This document shows, in pieces, positions 7,951 to 18,364 of a stretch of 64,000 nucleotides of DNA. How positions within the stretch are numbered: position 1 is the stretch's first letter; each line of letters starts with the position of its first letter. The stretch comes from Tectiglobus sp965223355 (GTDB taxonomy: Bacteria; Pseudomonadota; Alphaproteobacteria; Rhizobiales; Hyphomicrobiaceae), in NCBI GenBank assembly GCA_965223355.1, contig CBDCWE010000003.1, positions 3,782,001-3,846,000 on the forward strand. The letters are read 5' to 3'. The notes beneath the pieces were generated by a model. The model made no database searches, had not been told where the DNA came from, and worked only from the letters and a program-made list of their open reading frames with translations. The position numbers and the translations under genes were made by a program.

Positions 7951-8850
7951 ATGCATCAACCACAACAACCACAACCACAACAACCACAACCACAACAAGC
8001 GAACCGGCCACCAAGGGCCATCGCCGCGCGCTGGACTGCGCCTGTTGCAGCGTTGTTCATGGCGCTTGCGTCCGTGTGCGTTGGTCCAGCAACCCTTGGC
8101 CATGCCGAAACGGTCGTCGACATTGAATTGGTGCTTGCCGTCGACGTCTCGCATTCCATGGATGCGGCAGAGCAACGTCTGCAGCGCCAGGGCTATGTCG
8201 CAGCTTTCCGGCATCGCGATATCATCCGCGCCATCGAAACCGGACCCCACGGGCGTATTGCGGTATCTTTCCTCGAATGGGGCGAGGCAACGTTTCAGGC
8301 GCTGGTCATCCCGTGGCGGATCATCGCCTCCGGCAACCAGGCCCGCGCTTTTGCCCGCGAACTCGCGCGCAGCCCGATCACGGTCGCCAAACGCACGTCG
8401 ATTTCGCGCGCCTTGGAGACCGCCGTAACGCTGATCGTCAAGAATGATATTACGAGCTTGCGTCAGGTCATCGACATCTCCGGCGACGGGCCCAACAACA
8501 GCGGCTTTCCTGTGACGGCGGCACGCGATGCCGCCCTGCGCAAGGGCATCGTCATCAACGGTTTACCGTTTGTGGTTGCGCGCCCCGGCAACATCTCGAG
8601 CTTCTTTGCCGTGCCGGATATCGATCGCTATTACAGGGAATGCGTGATCGGTGGGCCGGGTGCGTTCGCCATGCGGGTTTCCAACAAGGACGAGTTCGAA
8701 ACGGCGATCCGGCGCAAGCTCTTGGTCGAGATTGCCGGCCCGCCATCACCATTGCGCGGCCTTGTTCACAGGGCGCGGTTTCGCGATCGCCGGTCGCACT
8801 ACGATTGCCTGGTTGGCGAAAAGAAGTGGGATGCGTTTCAGCTTGAGTGA
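7951..8850 (+). CDS. DUF1194 protein, secreted VWA-like domain
   Basis: A 299-residue protein. After a short Gln/Pro-rich N-terminus (a hexanucleotide CAACCA-type repeat at 7956-8000 encodes PQQPQPQ) comes a signal-peptide-like segment (about residues 28-52, ending GHA/ETV). The mature part begins VDIELVLAVDVSHSMDAAEQ. The DxSxS (Asp65, Ser67, Ser69) is a metal-ion-dependent adhesion site as in von Willebrand A domains, and a later ISGDGPNNSG matches the DUF1194 family. It is probably periplasmic or secreted, with unknown ligand. A start at 7636 is open but would overlap the divergent oxygenase gene. Confidence 0.82.
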   Translation: MHQPQQPQPQQPQPQQANRPPRAIAARWTAPVAALFMALASVCVGPATLGHAETVVDIELVLAVDVSHSMDAAEQRLQRQGYVAAFRHRDIIRAIETGPHGRIAVSFLEWGEATFQALVIPWRIIASGNQARAFARELARSPITVAKRTSISRALETAVTLIVKNDITSLRQVIDISGDGPNNSGFPVTAARDAALRKGIVINGLPFVVARPGNISSFFAVPDIDRYYRECVIGGPGAFAMRVSNKDEFETAIRRKLLVEIAGPPSPLRGLVHRARFRDRRSHYDCLVGEKKWDAFQLE

Positions 8851-8865
8851 GGCGGACGTCAACCC

Positions 8866-8923
8866 TGAGGCGGACGCGGATCACGTAGGCTGCGATCCAT
8901 CACGCAGACTCCGATCCGCCTCA
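8866..8923. terminator. Inverted repeat between convergent genes, likely terminator
   Basis: TGAGGCGGA (8866-8874) pairs with TCCGCCTCA (8915-8923), with further inner TGCG/CGCA pairing. It lies between the stop of the DUF1194 gene and the stop of the convergent SDR gene. There is no strong T-run, so factor-independent termination is uncertain. Confidence 0.45.
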
Positions 8924-8947
8924 AATGGTCCTGTGGATCGAAGCCCG

Positions 8948-9736
8948 TCACACAATCGTCGTCCCGCCATCGGCGACGATCACCTGACCGGTGATGAACG
9001 AGGCCGCAGACGAGGCGAGAAACGCCGCGATGCCGCCAATCTCGCGCGGTTCGCCGATCCGGCGCAACGGTGTGCGCGCTTCGCGGTCTGCCCGCAGCTT
9101 GGGGTTCTCCCACAATGCCCGTGCGAAATCGGTGACGATCAGGCCGGGCGCGATGGCGTTGACACGAACGTTCTTCGGGCCCCATTCCACCGCCAGCGCG
9201 CGCGTCACACCGAAGTCGGCGGCTTTGGAAATCCCGTACATGCCGAGCGTACTCGACCCCTTGAGCCCGCCGATCGATGATATGATGGTAAAGCTGCCGC
9301 CGCCTTGCTCGGCAATGTGGGGCAGTGCCAGGTTGGCGAACCAGATGGCGCTTTGAACGTTCGAGACCATGACCTTGTCGAAGGCCTCGTCCGGCAATGT
9401 CTCCAATGGTCCGTAAACCGGGTTGACGGCGGCGTTGCACACAAAGCTGTCGATCCTGCCCCAGGTGTCGAGCGTCTGTTTGACCAGGTTCTCACAGTCT
9501 TCTTTGCGCGAGATATTGCACGGCACCGCGATGGCCTCGGCGCCGGACGCATTGATTGCTGCGGCCGTGTCATCGCAGACGTCGGCCTTGCGTGACGAGA
9601 TCACCACCTTGGCGCCCAGCGCTGCCATATGTTCGGCGATCGACAGTCCGATCCCCTTCGTCGATCCGGTGATGATGGCGACCTGGCCCGCGAGTGAAAA
9701 CGGGTTGCCGTTCGGGCTTGTGGTGGATGTGGTCAT
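8948..9736 (-). CDS. SDR family NAD(P)-dependent oxidoreductase
   Basis: A 262-residue classical short-chain dehydrogenase. Cofactor loop TGSTKGIG lies at about residues 23-30, the NAAV motif at 101-104, catalytic Ser153/154, and Tyr167-x3-Lys171 (YGISK). The C-terminal segment GQVIVADGGTTIV is typical of FabG-like members. The substrate is unknown. ATG 9736 (MTTSTTSPNG) is chosen over 9760 because the latter overlaps the likely start region of the divergent transporter and adds a non-conserved octapeptide. Confidence 0.85.
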   Translation of the reverse strand: MTTSTTSPNGNPFSLAGQVAIITGSTKGIGLSIAEHMAALGAKVVISSRKADVCDDTAAAINASGAEAIAVPCNISRKEDCENLVKQTLDTWGRIDSFVCNAAVNPVYGPLETLPDEAFDKVMVSNVQSAIWFANLALPHIAEQGGGSFTIISSIGGLKGSSTLGMYGISKAADFGVTRALAVEWGPKNVRVNAIAPGLIVTDFARALWENPKLRADREARTPLRRIGEPREIGGIAAFLASSAASFITGQVIVADGGTTIV

Positions 9737-9913
9737 GGGCGTTTCCGTTCGTTGCAGCACGATTTGAGCAGGACAGTAGGGCCAAGCCTTCTGCGAAATC
9801 CAGTGGCGCGGGCTGATATCAGGACCGTGTTACCGGTGCACGGGCGCGATTGCCCGATTGTCCGGCGTCCGGTGCTGGTGTTTGATGACAGATCGCGCCA
9901 TTGGGAGGAACAC

Positions 9914-10798
9914 TTGGCAACAACAACAGCGGATGGCCTGTCACCGGGGCTGCGCGGAATTCTTGCGATGTCGATTGCCGCGGTTATCCTCACCGTGCAC
10001 GATACCGGCACCAAGATCCTGCTTGAGACCTACGCGGCCAACCAGATCATCGCAGTTCGACAGTCATTCGGCTTGTTGCTGATCGCGGCGATTATCCATT
10101 TCACGACCGACTGGTCGGTGATCACGGTGGTCAACCGGCAGGCCATGGCATGGCGTTGTTTGACCTTCATCACGACAACCGTGTTGATCGTCCTCAGCCT
10201 CAATGTATTGGCGATCGCAACCGTGCTCGCGATCGTGTTTGCCAGTCCGCTGGTGGTGGCGTTTTTGTCCGTACCGTTCCTGGGCGAACGCGTCGGGCCG
10301 TGGCGCTGGGCTGCAATTCTCGCGGGCTTCATTGGTGTGCTGATTATTCTGCGGCCGGCGGACCCGGCGTTCAACCTGCTGCTGCTCGTGCCCGTCGCCG
10401 CCGCCCTGTCGTCCGGCGCGCGCGATCTTATCACCCGTTGGGCCGGCCGCACGGAGACCTCGTTGGGCATCTTGTTCTGGTCGAACGTGGCGATTGTGAT
10501 CGTTGCCGGCGCCACGCTACCCTTGAACTGGCAGGCCGTTGCACTGGAACATTGGGCGATTTTGCTCGCCACGGCCGTGCTTAACACCATGGCCCACTTC
10601 CTGATGATCTACGCTTTGACGGTCGGCGATGCGGCGCTGGTTTCACCGTTTCGCTACACCGCGCTGGTCTGGGCGGTGGTGCTTGGCTACCTGGTCTGGG
10701 GCGACATTCCCGACCGTTGGACGATAACCGGCTCGCTGATCGTCGTCGCAAGCGGCATCCTTCTCGCCATCCGTGAAGCCCGCGCGCTGCGGGCATAA
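9914..10798 (+). CDS. EamA-type (DMT superfamily) transporter
   Basis: A 294-residue protein with about ten membrane helices in two EamA repeats (VPFLGERVGPWRWAAILAGFIG and LVWGDIPDRWTITGSLIVVASG mark the repeat ends). I place the start at TTG 9914, preceded at good spacing by GGGAGGAA. The open frame extends to ATG 9752, but those 54 residues are non-hydrophobic and overlap the divergent SDR gene. Its substrate is unknown. The stop codon TAA abuts the TA that begins a MITE at 10799. Confidence 0.8.
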   Translation: MATTTADGLSPGLRGILAMSIAAVILTVHDTGTKILLETYAANQIIAVRQSFGLLLIAAIIHFTTDWSVITVVNRQAMAWRCLTFITTTVLIVLSLNVLAIATVLAIVFASPLVVAFLSVPFLGERVGPWRWAAILAGFIGVLIILRPADPAFNLLLLVPVAAALSSGARDLITRWAGRTETSLGILFWSNVAIVIVAGATLPLNWQAVALEHWAILLATAVLNTMAHFLMIYALTVGDAALVSPFRYTALVWAVVLGYLVWGDIPDRWTITGSLIVVASGILLAIREARALRA

Positions 10799-11192
10799 TA
10801 CCAGCCCGCACAAATATTGGCCCGTTTCATGGGTCCTGGCGGCTCACTCGGGCAGGCGTGGTGTGCCGCGCGATGCTTACCATCGGGCATTGGGCGCAAC
10901 GCACCCGATGAGCCGCCAGGACCCATCCCTGAGCGCCGGGCGCTTTTAGATCATCGTGCTTTAAGTTGGAACCGCTATTGCGGTTCCAACTTAAAGCACA
11001 AAGATGATCGCCACTTTAGAGGCGAGCAACCTGCCTTTATTCGGGATCGTTCCGGTTCCGAATAAAGGCAGGTTGCTCTAGCCGCCAGCTGCGTTGGGCG
11101 CCGCTTGTGGTACGCGTACCACGGCACGACACCCGCCTCACTGGCGACAAAAATCGCTCTGGTGAACGGGTCAATATTTGTGCGGGCTGGTA
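10799..11192. mobile_element. MITE-like element (family 3) with another element nested inside
   Basis: The ends are inverted repeats beginning TACCAGCCCGCACAAATATT on both strands, matching at 27 of the first 28 positions, with TA at each boundary. Inside the left arm an 18-bp perfect inverted repeat (ATGGGTCCTGGCGGCTCA and its complement) forms a second stem. The 134-bp family 2 element at 10947-11080 interrupts it; without that insert the host is about 260 bp. No transposase gene is present, so this is non-autonomous. It fills the gap between the EamA gene and the aquaporin gene. Confidence 0.85.
10947..11080 (+). repeat. Three-hairpin element, family 2, copy a (nested)
   Basis: Bounded by TA on both sides (TAGATCATCG...TTGCTCTA). 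It contains a long stem around CTTTAAGTTGGAACCGC/GCGGTTCCAACTTAAAG, a small CGCC-ACTTTAGA-GGCG hairpin, and a GCAACCTGCCTTTATTCGG stem with its complement. It is inserted within the family 3 MITE. Confidence 0.88.
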
Positions 11193-11297
11193 TAACTCAT
11201 TCAAGCATAAAGTTGATTGATTGAGACGTGCCGGCGGGCCAATGTCCGGCGCAACGGCCGGAGCCGGAAGCTGCCAGAGACTAAGAGAGCGGGGAAG

Positions 11298-11969
11298 ATG
11301 CGAAGCTCATTCAATCAAAAACTTGGTGCGGAATTTCTTGGAACTGCTTTTCTGCTGGCAGCCGTGGTCGGCTCCGGCATCATGGCCAAGAGCCTCGCTG
11401 GCGGCAACGATGCACTCGCTTTGTTGTGCAATACCATCCCGACCGGAGCGATCCTGTTCGTTTTGATTACGATGCTGGGACCGATCTCGGGTGCCCACTT
11501 CAATCCAGCGGTAACATTCGCATTTCTGTTGCGCGGTGAGATCCCGAATAACGAAGCAGCAGCCTACGTCATCATCCAGATCCTCGGCGGCATCGTCGGC
11601 GTGCTTGCCGCGCACGCAATGTTCGACGACACCATCCTGCAGATTTCCACCACGGCCCGTTCGGGCGGCGGACTGTGGTTCTCGGAATGGGTCGCAGCTT
11701 TAGGCCTGGTCGCCGCCATTTTGTTGACGTTGCGCGCCAACCCCGCCGCCGTTCCGGCCACTGTCGGATTATACATCACGTCGGCCTATTGGTTCACGGC
11801 ATCGACATCGTTTGCCAATCCGGCCGTCACCATAGCGCGCGGTTTCACCGATACGTACGCCGGTATCGCACCGCTCCATATCCCGGCCTATGTGGTCGCG
11901 CAGCTGATCGGAGCTGCCTGCGCCGTGTTCATTGCGCGCGCGTTGTTGAGCAGTGAAGCGGCGGACTGA
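11298..11969 (+). CDS. Aquaporin-family channel (MIP), AqpS-like
   Basis: A 223-residue MIP channel with six hydrophobic helices. The two pore motifs are HFNPAVT (Asn69) and FANPAVTIAR (Asn174, Arg181). The segment after the second motif, GFTDTYAGIAP, resembles the AqpS-type channels found in arsenical-resistance operons of alphaproteobacteria. No ars genes are in this window, so an arsenite role is not supported by context. ATG 11298 follows GGGGAAG; an upstream start at 11217 adds 27 Arg-rich residues. Confidence 0.87.
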   Translation: MRSSFNQKLGAEFLGTAFLLAAVVGSGIMAKSLAGGNDALALLCNTIPTGAILFVLITMLGPISGAHFNPAVTFAFLLRGEIPNNEAAAYVIIQILGGIVGVLAAHAMFDDTILQISTTARSGGGLWFSEWVAALGLVAAILLTLRANPAAVPATVGLYITSAYWFTASTSFANPAVTIARGFTDTYAGIAPLHIPAYVVAQLIGAACAVFIARALLSSEAAD

Positions 11970-12024
11970 CGGACACAGATGCCGACAGATCTTGCGTGCA
12001 CTGCGCCGGATCGTGCTAAATTTC

Positions 12025-12050
12025 ATGTCGACATATGGACATGTCGACAT
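12025..12050. promoter_or_regulatory. Pair of 10-bp palindromes, candidate operator
   Basis: Two identical perfect palindromes ATGTCGACAT occupy 12025-12034 and 12041-12050, centres 16 bp apart. They end 26 bp before the start codon of the PLP decarboxylase. Such tandem dyads are typical of dimeric repressor binding sites. The regulator is not identified. Confidence 0.5.
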
Positions 12051-12076
12051 GTGGACTGGTGCGATCGGAGGGAGTG

Positions 12077-13324
12077 ATGCGCAAAACGTTTCCATCGCGC
12101 GGGCGCGGGCGCTCGGATGTTCTGGCCGCTTTGGAGGCAATGAAACAGGGCGATGCCGATTGGCAGGGCGGGCGCGTGCCGCTGTTCGTCTTCAAGGGCT
12201 CGGATGAGGCGACCGACATCGCCCAGGCCGCCTTTAACCTCTATTACGCCGAGAACGCGCTTGGTCGCCATCGCGCCTTTCCCAGCCTCAACCAGATGGA
12301 ACAAGACATTGTCGACATGGCCCTGGATCTCTTTCAGGCGCCGGTTGGGGCAACCGGTTTCGTAACCACCGGCGGCACTGAGAGCATCATCCAGGCGATC
12401 CAAACCTGCCGTGACTACAATCGCGTCAAGCGCGCAGATCCGGCCCACCGCGGTAACATCGTGGCCGCCGTCTCCGTTCACCCGGCGTTTGACAAGGGCG
12501 CCCGACTGATGGATCTCGAGGTGCGCCGACTGCCCGTTGCTGCCGATTTTCGTGCCGACCCGGGCGCGATCGAAGCCGCCATCGACGATGACACGATCAT
12601 GATCGTCGGCTCCGCGCCGTGCTTTCCCTTTGGTGTTTTCGATCCCGTCGAGGACCTCGCAGATCTGGCGCGCAGAACAGGCCTTTGGCTGCACGTCGAT
12701 GCCTGCGTCGGCGGCTATTTGGCACCGTTCGTTGCCGCCAACGGTGGTCGGGTGCCGGCCTTCGATTTTGCCGTCGACGGTGTCATGTCGCTATCGGCCG
12801 ACCTGCACAAGTTCGGGTTTGCGCCGAAACCGATCTCGACAGTGTTCTATCGGTCGCATGACCACAGCCAGCATCACGGTTTCGCGTTCAACGATTGGCC
12901 GAACGGGCGCTTTGCGACGACAACCATTGTCGGCACCCGCGCCGGCGGCGCCATCGCCGGCGCCTGGGCCTTGTTCGAGCATCTCGGCCGCGATGGCTAC
13001 GGCGCCATTGCCGACAAGCTCATGGCCGGTATCGAAGCCTACCGCGCCGGCATCGGGGCGATTGACGGTCTCCACGTGCTTGGCGATCCGGAACTGTCGA
13101 TCGTGGCCTACGGTTCCGACCGTTTTGACATTTACAGGGTGGCCGAATTGCTTGAGGCCAAGGGCTGGACCCCCGGTCTGCTACAGCAGCCGAAGGCCAT
13201 CCACCGCATGATGTCGATGCTGCATGTGGCCGTGATGGACGATTATCTGCAGGACCTGACAACGGTCGCAGCCGAAGTTGCCGCCGGCGCCGCCGGTGAG
13301 GCGCAACTGGCCGCAGAGTATTAG
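12077..13324 (+). CDS. PLP-dependent decarboxylase / sphingosine-1-phosphate-lyase-like enzyme
   Basis: A 415-residue group II decarboxylase-type fold-I PLP enzyme. TTGGTES (about residues 97-103) contacts the cofactor phosphate, HVDAC holds the pyridine-N Asp (Asp208), and the Schiff-base lysine is Lys245 in ADLHKFGFAPKP. The overall pattern is closest to the sphinganine-1-phosphate lyase / glutamate decarboxylase clan. ATG 12077 follows GGAGGGAG, whereas the earlier in-frame start at 12035 would lie within the dyad region. It may be a lyase of a phosphorylated long-chain base or an amino-acid decarboxylase; the sequence does not decide. Confidence 0.8.
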   Translation: MRKTFPSRGRGRSDVLAALEAMKQGDADWQGGRVPLFVFKGSDEATDIAQAAFNLYYAENALGRHRAFPSLNQMEQDIVDMALDLFQAPVGATGFVTTGGTESIIQAIQTCRDYNRVKRADPAHRGNIVAAVSVHPAFDKGARLMDLEVRRLPVAADFRADPGAIEAAIDDDTIMIVGSAPCFPFGVFDPVEDLADLARRTGLWLHVDACVGGYLAPFVAANGGRVPAFDFAVDGVMSLSADLHKFGFAPKPISTVFYRSHDHSQHHGFAFNDWPNGRFATTTIVGTRAGGAIAGAWALFEHLGRDGYGAIADKLMAGIEAYRAGIGAIDGLHVLGDPELSIVAYGSDRFDIYRVAELLEAKGWTPGLLQQPKAIHRMMSMLHVAVMDDYLQDLTTVAAEVAAGAAGEAQLAAEY

Positions 13325-13443
13325 GTCATACCGCACCAGCTACGAATTGAGACGCGTTATGGGCTTCCCATGGCCTTCCTATGGGCTTGAGGCGGCTCCG
13401 CCTGGCAGGCGCGCTCGGCGCTGGGGCCCATCGTTCGACAAGT

Positions 13444-13540
13444 GCCGCGCCCTTAACGCATCGCCGTTTCACGGCGATCCTTGAGGGGCTTTCAGCCCCT
13501 CAAACACCCTGACCAGGGGACCCATCCCCTGGAGCCCAAT
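13444..13540 (+). repeat. Hairpin-array element, family 1, copy D (partial)
   Basis: CGCCCTTAAC, an ATCGCCGT/ACGGCGAT stem, GAGGGGCTTTCAGCCCCTC and CCAGGGGACCCATCCCCTGG occur in the same order as copy A; the ends are decayed. Other short GC-rich dyads lie just upstream (13360-13440). It occupies the space between convergent genes. Confidence 0.8.
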
Positions 13541-13556
13541 TCGGTGAGGCCCGACC

Positions 13557-14330
13557 TTACAATTCGATCAGCGAGCCGGCGCCGGGTCTCGGGCCGCCGA
13601 ACGACATCTGAAACTGCGCCTGAATGTCGAAGTCGATGCAGTGCATTGGCATCAAAATGTCTGGCGCCTGGTCCTTGAAATACCGGATCGTGTCCGCGAC
13701 CGGTGGGTCTTCGTCATGCAGCAGGTGGAAGCCGCCGATCACGGCATAAAGCGTCTGTCCGGTCACCGTCTTGGCGTGTTCGCAGATGTTGCAGATGCCG
13801 GCATGGGCACAGCCCGAGACGACCACCGCACCCTTGGACGTGCGAAAGGCAAGCGCCGTATCGTCGATCATCGGGTCATCGAAAAAGCACCCCTTTTCGA
13901 AGTTGGTGACGCGTGGGATCTCGCCAAGAAAATAAGCCCCGTCCGCGAATTCCAGCGGCTCGCTCGATGTGCGGACGTCGAAGTCGCTGGCCAACGTCTT
14001 GTGGATCGCCGCGTAGTCCTGCAAGGTCGCGGCATCGTCGGTGTCGAGCACTGCATTGAGGCCCCGCGGGTGCAGGATCAACGACTTGCGGTCCTTGAAC
14101 GGATGGAACAGCAATCCGCGTGTGTGATCGCGATGAAAGTGCGACAGCGCGATCTGGTCGGCGCTTTCCAAATCGATGCCGGCGTGCGCCGCATTGCGGC
14201 AATAGACGTCCGAAAAGCCGGTGTCGAACAGGATTCGCCGGTCGCCGAATTCGATCCACGCGCTAAAACCCCACTCCGCCAGCCACACCATATCAGACGC
14301 GAGATTTTCAGTGAGTAGGTGGATTTTCAT
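13557..14330 (-). CDS. MBL-fold metallohydrolase, dihydropterin-synthase-like (COG1237 type)
   Basis: A 257-residue metallo-beta-lactamase-fold protein. The metal motif is HFHRDH (His64, His66, Asp68, His69), followed by GCAHAGICNI and IGGFHLL, the two signature blocks of the family that contains archaeal dihydropterin-aminobenzene-phosphate synthase homologues. Bacterial members are generally of unknown substrate. ATG 14330 (MKIHLLTENLASD) is the natural start; the 43 residues added from 14459 are Arg/Ser-rich and not family-like. It lies upstream of nothing obvious and stands alone. Confidence 0.82.
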   Translation of the reverse strand: MKIHLLTENLASDMVWLAEWGFSAWIEFGDRRILFDTGFSDVYCRNAAHAGIDLESADQIALSHFHRDHTRGLLFHPFKDRKSLILHPRGLNAVLDTDDAATLQDYAAIHKTLASDFDVRTSSEPLEFADGAYFLGEIPRVTNFEKGCFFDDPMIDDTALAFRTSKGAVVVSGCAHAGICNICEHAKTVTGQTLYAVIGGFHLLHDEDPPVADTIRYFKDQAPDILMPMHCIDFDIQAQFQMSFGGPRPGAGSLIEL

Positions 14331-14468
14331 GGGCGAGACCTGGGTAGAACCAATGACAACGCGTGACTTGCGGGACGGTGCCCGGCCGGCGGCGTGGCGA
14401 CCGCTCGCCGTCGTCAAACCGCTGTCGGGCGAACAACCAGAGCAAGTCCGGTCAGGCATTGCGTCGCG

Positions 14469-16694
<2,226 letters not shown>

Positions 16695-16852
16695 CGTCGT
16701 TCCGTCTTCGCTGGGGTTCTGAATGAATTCGGCCCGGAACCGGCCGGTGTCGCGCCGACCGTTCGAGAGTTTGGAGGTGTTGTAGAGAAGTTTTTGAATT
16801 TCGGCAAAGGTCCGAAAGTCGGGGACGATTGGCGCCAACCCGAAACCACTCT

Positions 16853-17025
16853 GGGCAATCTCTGAATAAGTCCGGGGTCCAGGGGATCATCCCCTGGTCG
16901 GGGTGTTTGAGGGGCTGAAAGCCCCTCAAGGATCGCCGCCAAGCGGCGATTGGTTAAGGGCTCCGCCCTCAACAATCCCGCCAAAGGGCATTGCCCTTTG
17001 GAAACCTGTGATTTGTTCGGAGGTT
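16853..17025 (-). repeat. Hairpin-array element, family 1, copy E (full length)
   Basis: The clearest complete copy. The outer ends CAATCTCTGAATAAGTCC and TTTGTTCGGAGGTT are imperfect inverted repeats. Between them are five palindromes: CCAGGGGATCATCCCCTGG, GAGGGGCTGAAAGCCCCTC, an ATCGCCGC/GCGGCGAT stem, a degenerate TTAAGGGC/GCCCTCAA stem, and AAAGGGCATTGCCCTTT. It occupies most of the gap between the isocitrate dehydrogenase gene and the dienelactone hydrolase gene (divergent). Confidence 0.88.
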
Positions 17026-17185
17026 CGAGCCGCACCTGCAGGCGGGTCGACAGCAATGACCGGGGGCATCAATGCTGCATTGCATCGCGTTGGCGCTGCG
17101 CCCTATGATCAACGCGAGACCCGGACGGGACCGCACCCGCATTGCGGCTCTGACACGCGACCATAACATCAACGGAGAAATGCAC

Positions 17186-17935
17186 ATGTCCTTTTATCGC
17201 GGCATGACGTGCACCAACGTCATGATCAACGGCGACGGCGGCACGCCGATCACGGCCTATACGGCCAAGCCCGACGGTGCCGGCCCGTTTCCGGGCGTCG
17301 TCCTGATCCACCATCTGCCGGGTTGGTCCGAGCTTTATATCGAAACAACCCGGCGCTTTGCTCATCACGGCTACATGGCCATCTGCCACAACCTTTACGA
17401 ACGCACCGGCGCCGGCCATCCCGACGATGTCGCAGCCAAAGTCCGCGCCGAGGGCGGCATCGCCGATGCCCAGATGGTCGGTGACACCGAGGCCGCCGTC
17501 AAATGGATGCGCGCGCAGCCGGACTGCAACGGCCGGGTCGGCCTGATCGGCTCATGCTCGGGCGGGCGCCACGCCTTCATCTATGCCTGCCAGCGCAGCG
17601 ACATCGATGCCTGCGTCGACCAGTGGGGCGGCCGCGTCGTCATGGGCGATGATGAACTGAACGATAAAACACCGGTTGCCCCAATCGACATGACAGCGAA
17701 CCTGTCGTGCCCGCTACTCGGCCTGTTCGGCAATGACGACCGCGCCCCGAGCCCCGAGCAAGTCGACCAGCACGAGGCCGAACTCAAAAAACACGGCAAA
17801 TCCTACGAGTTTCATCGTTACGACGGTGCCGGTCACGGCTTCAACTATTGGCACCGCCCGCTCTATCGCCCGGAACAAGCCATGGACGGTTGGAGCAAAG
17901 TGTTCGAGTTCTTCGGCAAACATCTGTCCAACTGA
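17186..17935 (+). CDS. Dienelactone hydrolase family protein
   Basis: A 249-residue alpha/beta hydrolase with the dienelactone-hydrolase arrangement. The nucleophile is Cys124 in GSCSGGR, the acid is probably Asp184 or Asp185 (FGNDDRAPS), and the base is His217 (GAGHGFN). It hydrolyses lactone or ester bonds in the cytosol; the real substrate is unknown. ATG 17186 has GGAGAA at six bases; another ATG two codons earlier abuts the same ribosome-binding site. The small protein gene follows after nine bases, so the two are probably co-transcribed. Confidence 0.87.
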   Translation: MSFYRGMTCTNVMINGDGGTPITAYTAKPDGAGPFPGVVLIHHLPGWSELYIETTRRFAHHGYMAICHNLYERTGAGHPDDVAAKVRAEGGIADAQMVGDTEAAVKWMRAQPDCNGRVGLIGSCSGGRHAFIYACQRSDIDACVDQWGGRVVMGDDELNDKTPVAPIDMTANLSCPLLGLFGNDDRAPSPEQVDQHEAELKKHGKSYEFHRYDGAGHGFNYWHRPLYRPEQAMDGWSKVFEFFGKHLSN

Positions 17936-17944
17936 GGCGACGAC

Positions 17945-18250
17945 ATGTGCACATCAATTATTGAGATCGCAGCGGCCGAGGGCATGGCCAAACGGGGCGA
18001 CAGCTGGTTTGCGCTGACCCGGACGGTTGTTGCCTACGATCACGCTCGCCATGCTCCACTCGACGACGTCATCACACTCGACTTCGTCAACACCGACATG
18101 GAGCCGGGCGCCCGCGCGGGCGTAGAGATGACGCTGGCGTCCGCCATCGCGCTGCGCGCCGCGCTCGATCGTGCCATTGCCGCCGCCGAGTTCGAGGAGG
18201 CCGAGGTGCGCGGCAAGCGCGCCCGCCCCGAGATCATCGCAGCGGCTTGA
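17945..18250 (+). CDS. Small conserved protein (DUF6295-like)
   Basis: A 101-residue soluble protein. The start MCTSIIEIAAAEGMAKRGDS, then a beta-rich middle (ITLDFVNTDMEPGARAGVEM), and a helical, charged C-terminus resemble a small family I associate with DUF6295, from memory. It has no catalytic motif or membrane segment. It is tightly linked to the dienelactone hydrolase upstream and lies 114 bp before the aldolase gene. Confidence 0.7.
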   Translation: MCTSIIEIAAAEGMAKRGDSWFALTRTVVAYDHARHAPLDDVITLDFVNTDMEPGARAGVEMTLASAIALRAALDRAIAAAEFEEAEVRGKRARPEIIAAA

Positions 18251-18364
18251 GTTGGGCTGTATCGGCCCGCTCTTGTCAAAAACCACCTTGCCTGCGGTGT
18301 TGTTCGTCGCAGGCACACGCGCGCGAGCGTGACCGCAACCAAACGAAACCGAGGACATCTTTGA

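Noticed and set aside
10817..11065. ORF beginning MARFMGPGGSLGQ and a similar one at 47516
   Set aside because: Both lie entirely in MITE family 3 arms; the shared peptide reflects the repeat, not a protein family.
11298..11969. Aquaporin as part of an arsenic-resistance operon
   Set aside because: No arsR, arsC, acr3 or arsH homologue is adjacent, so the arsenite role is not supported here.
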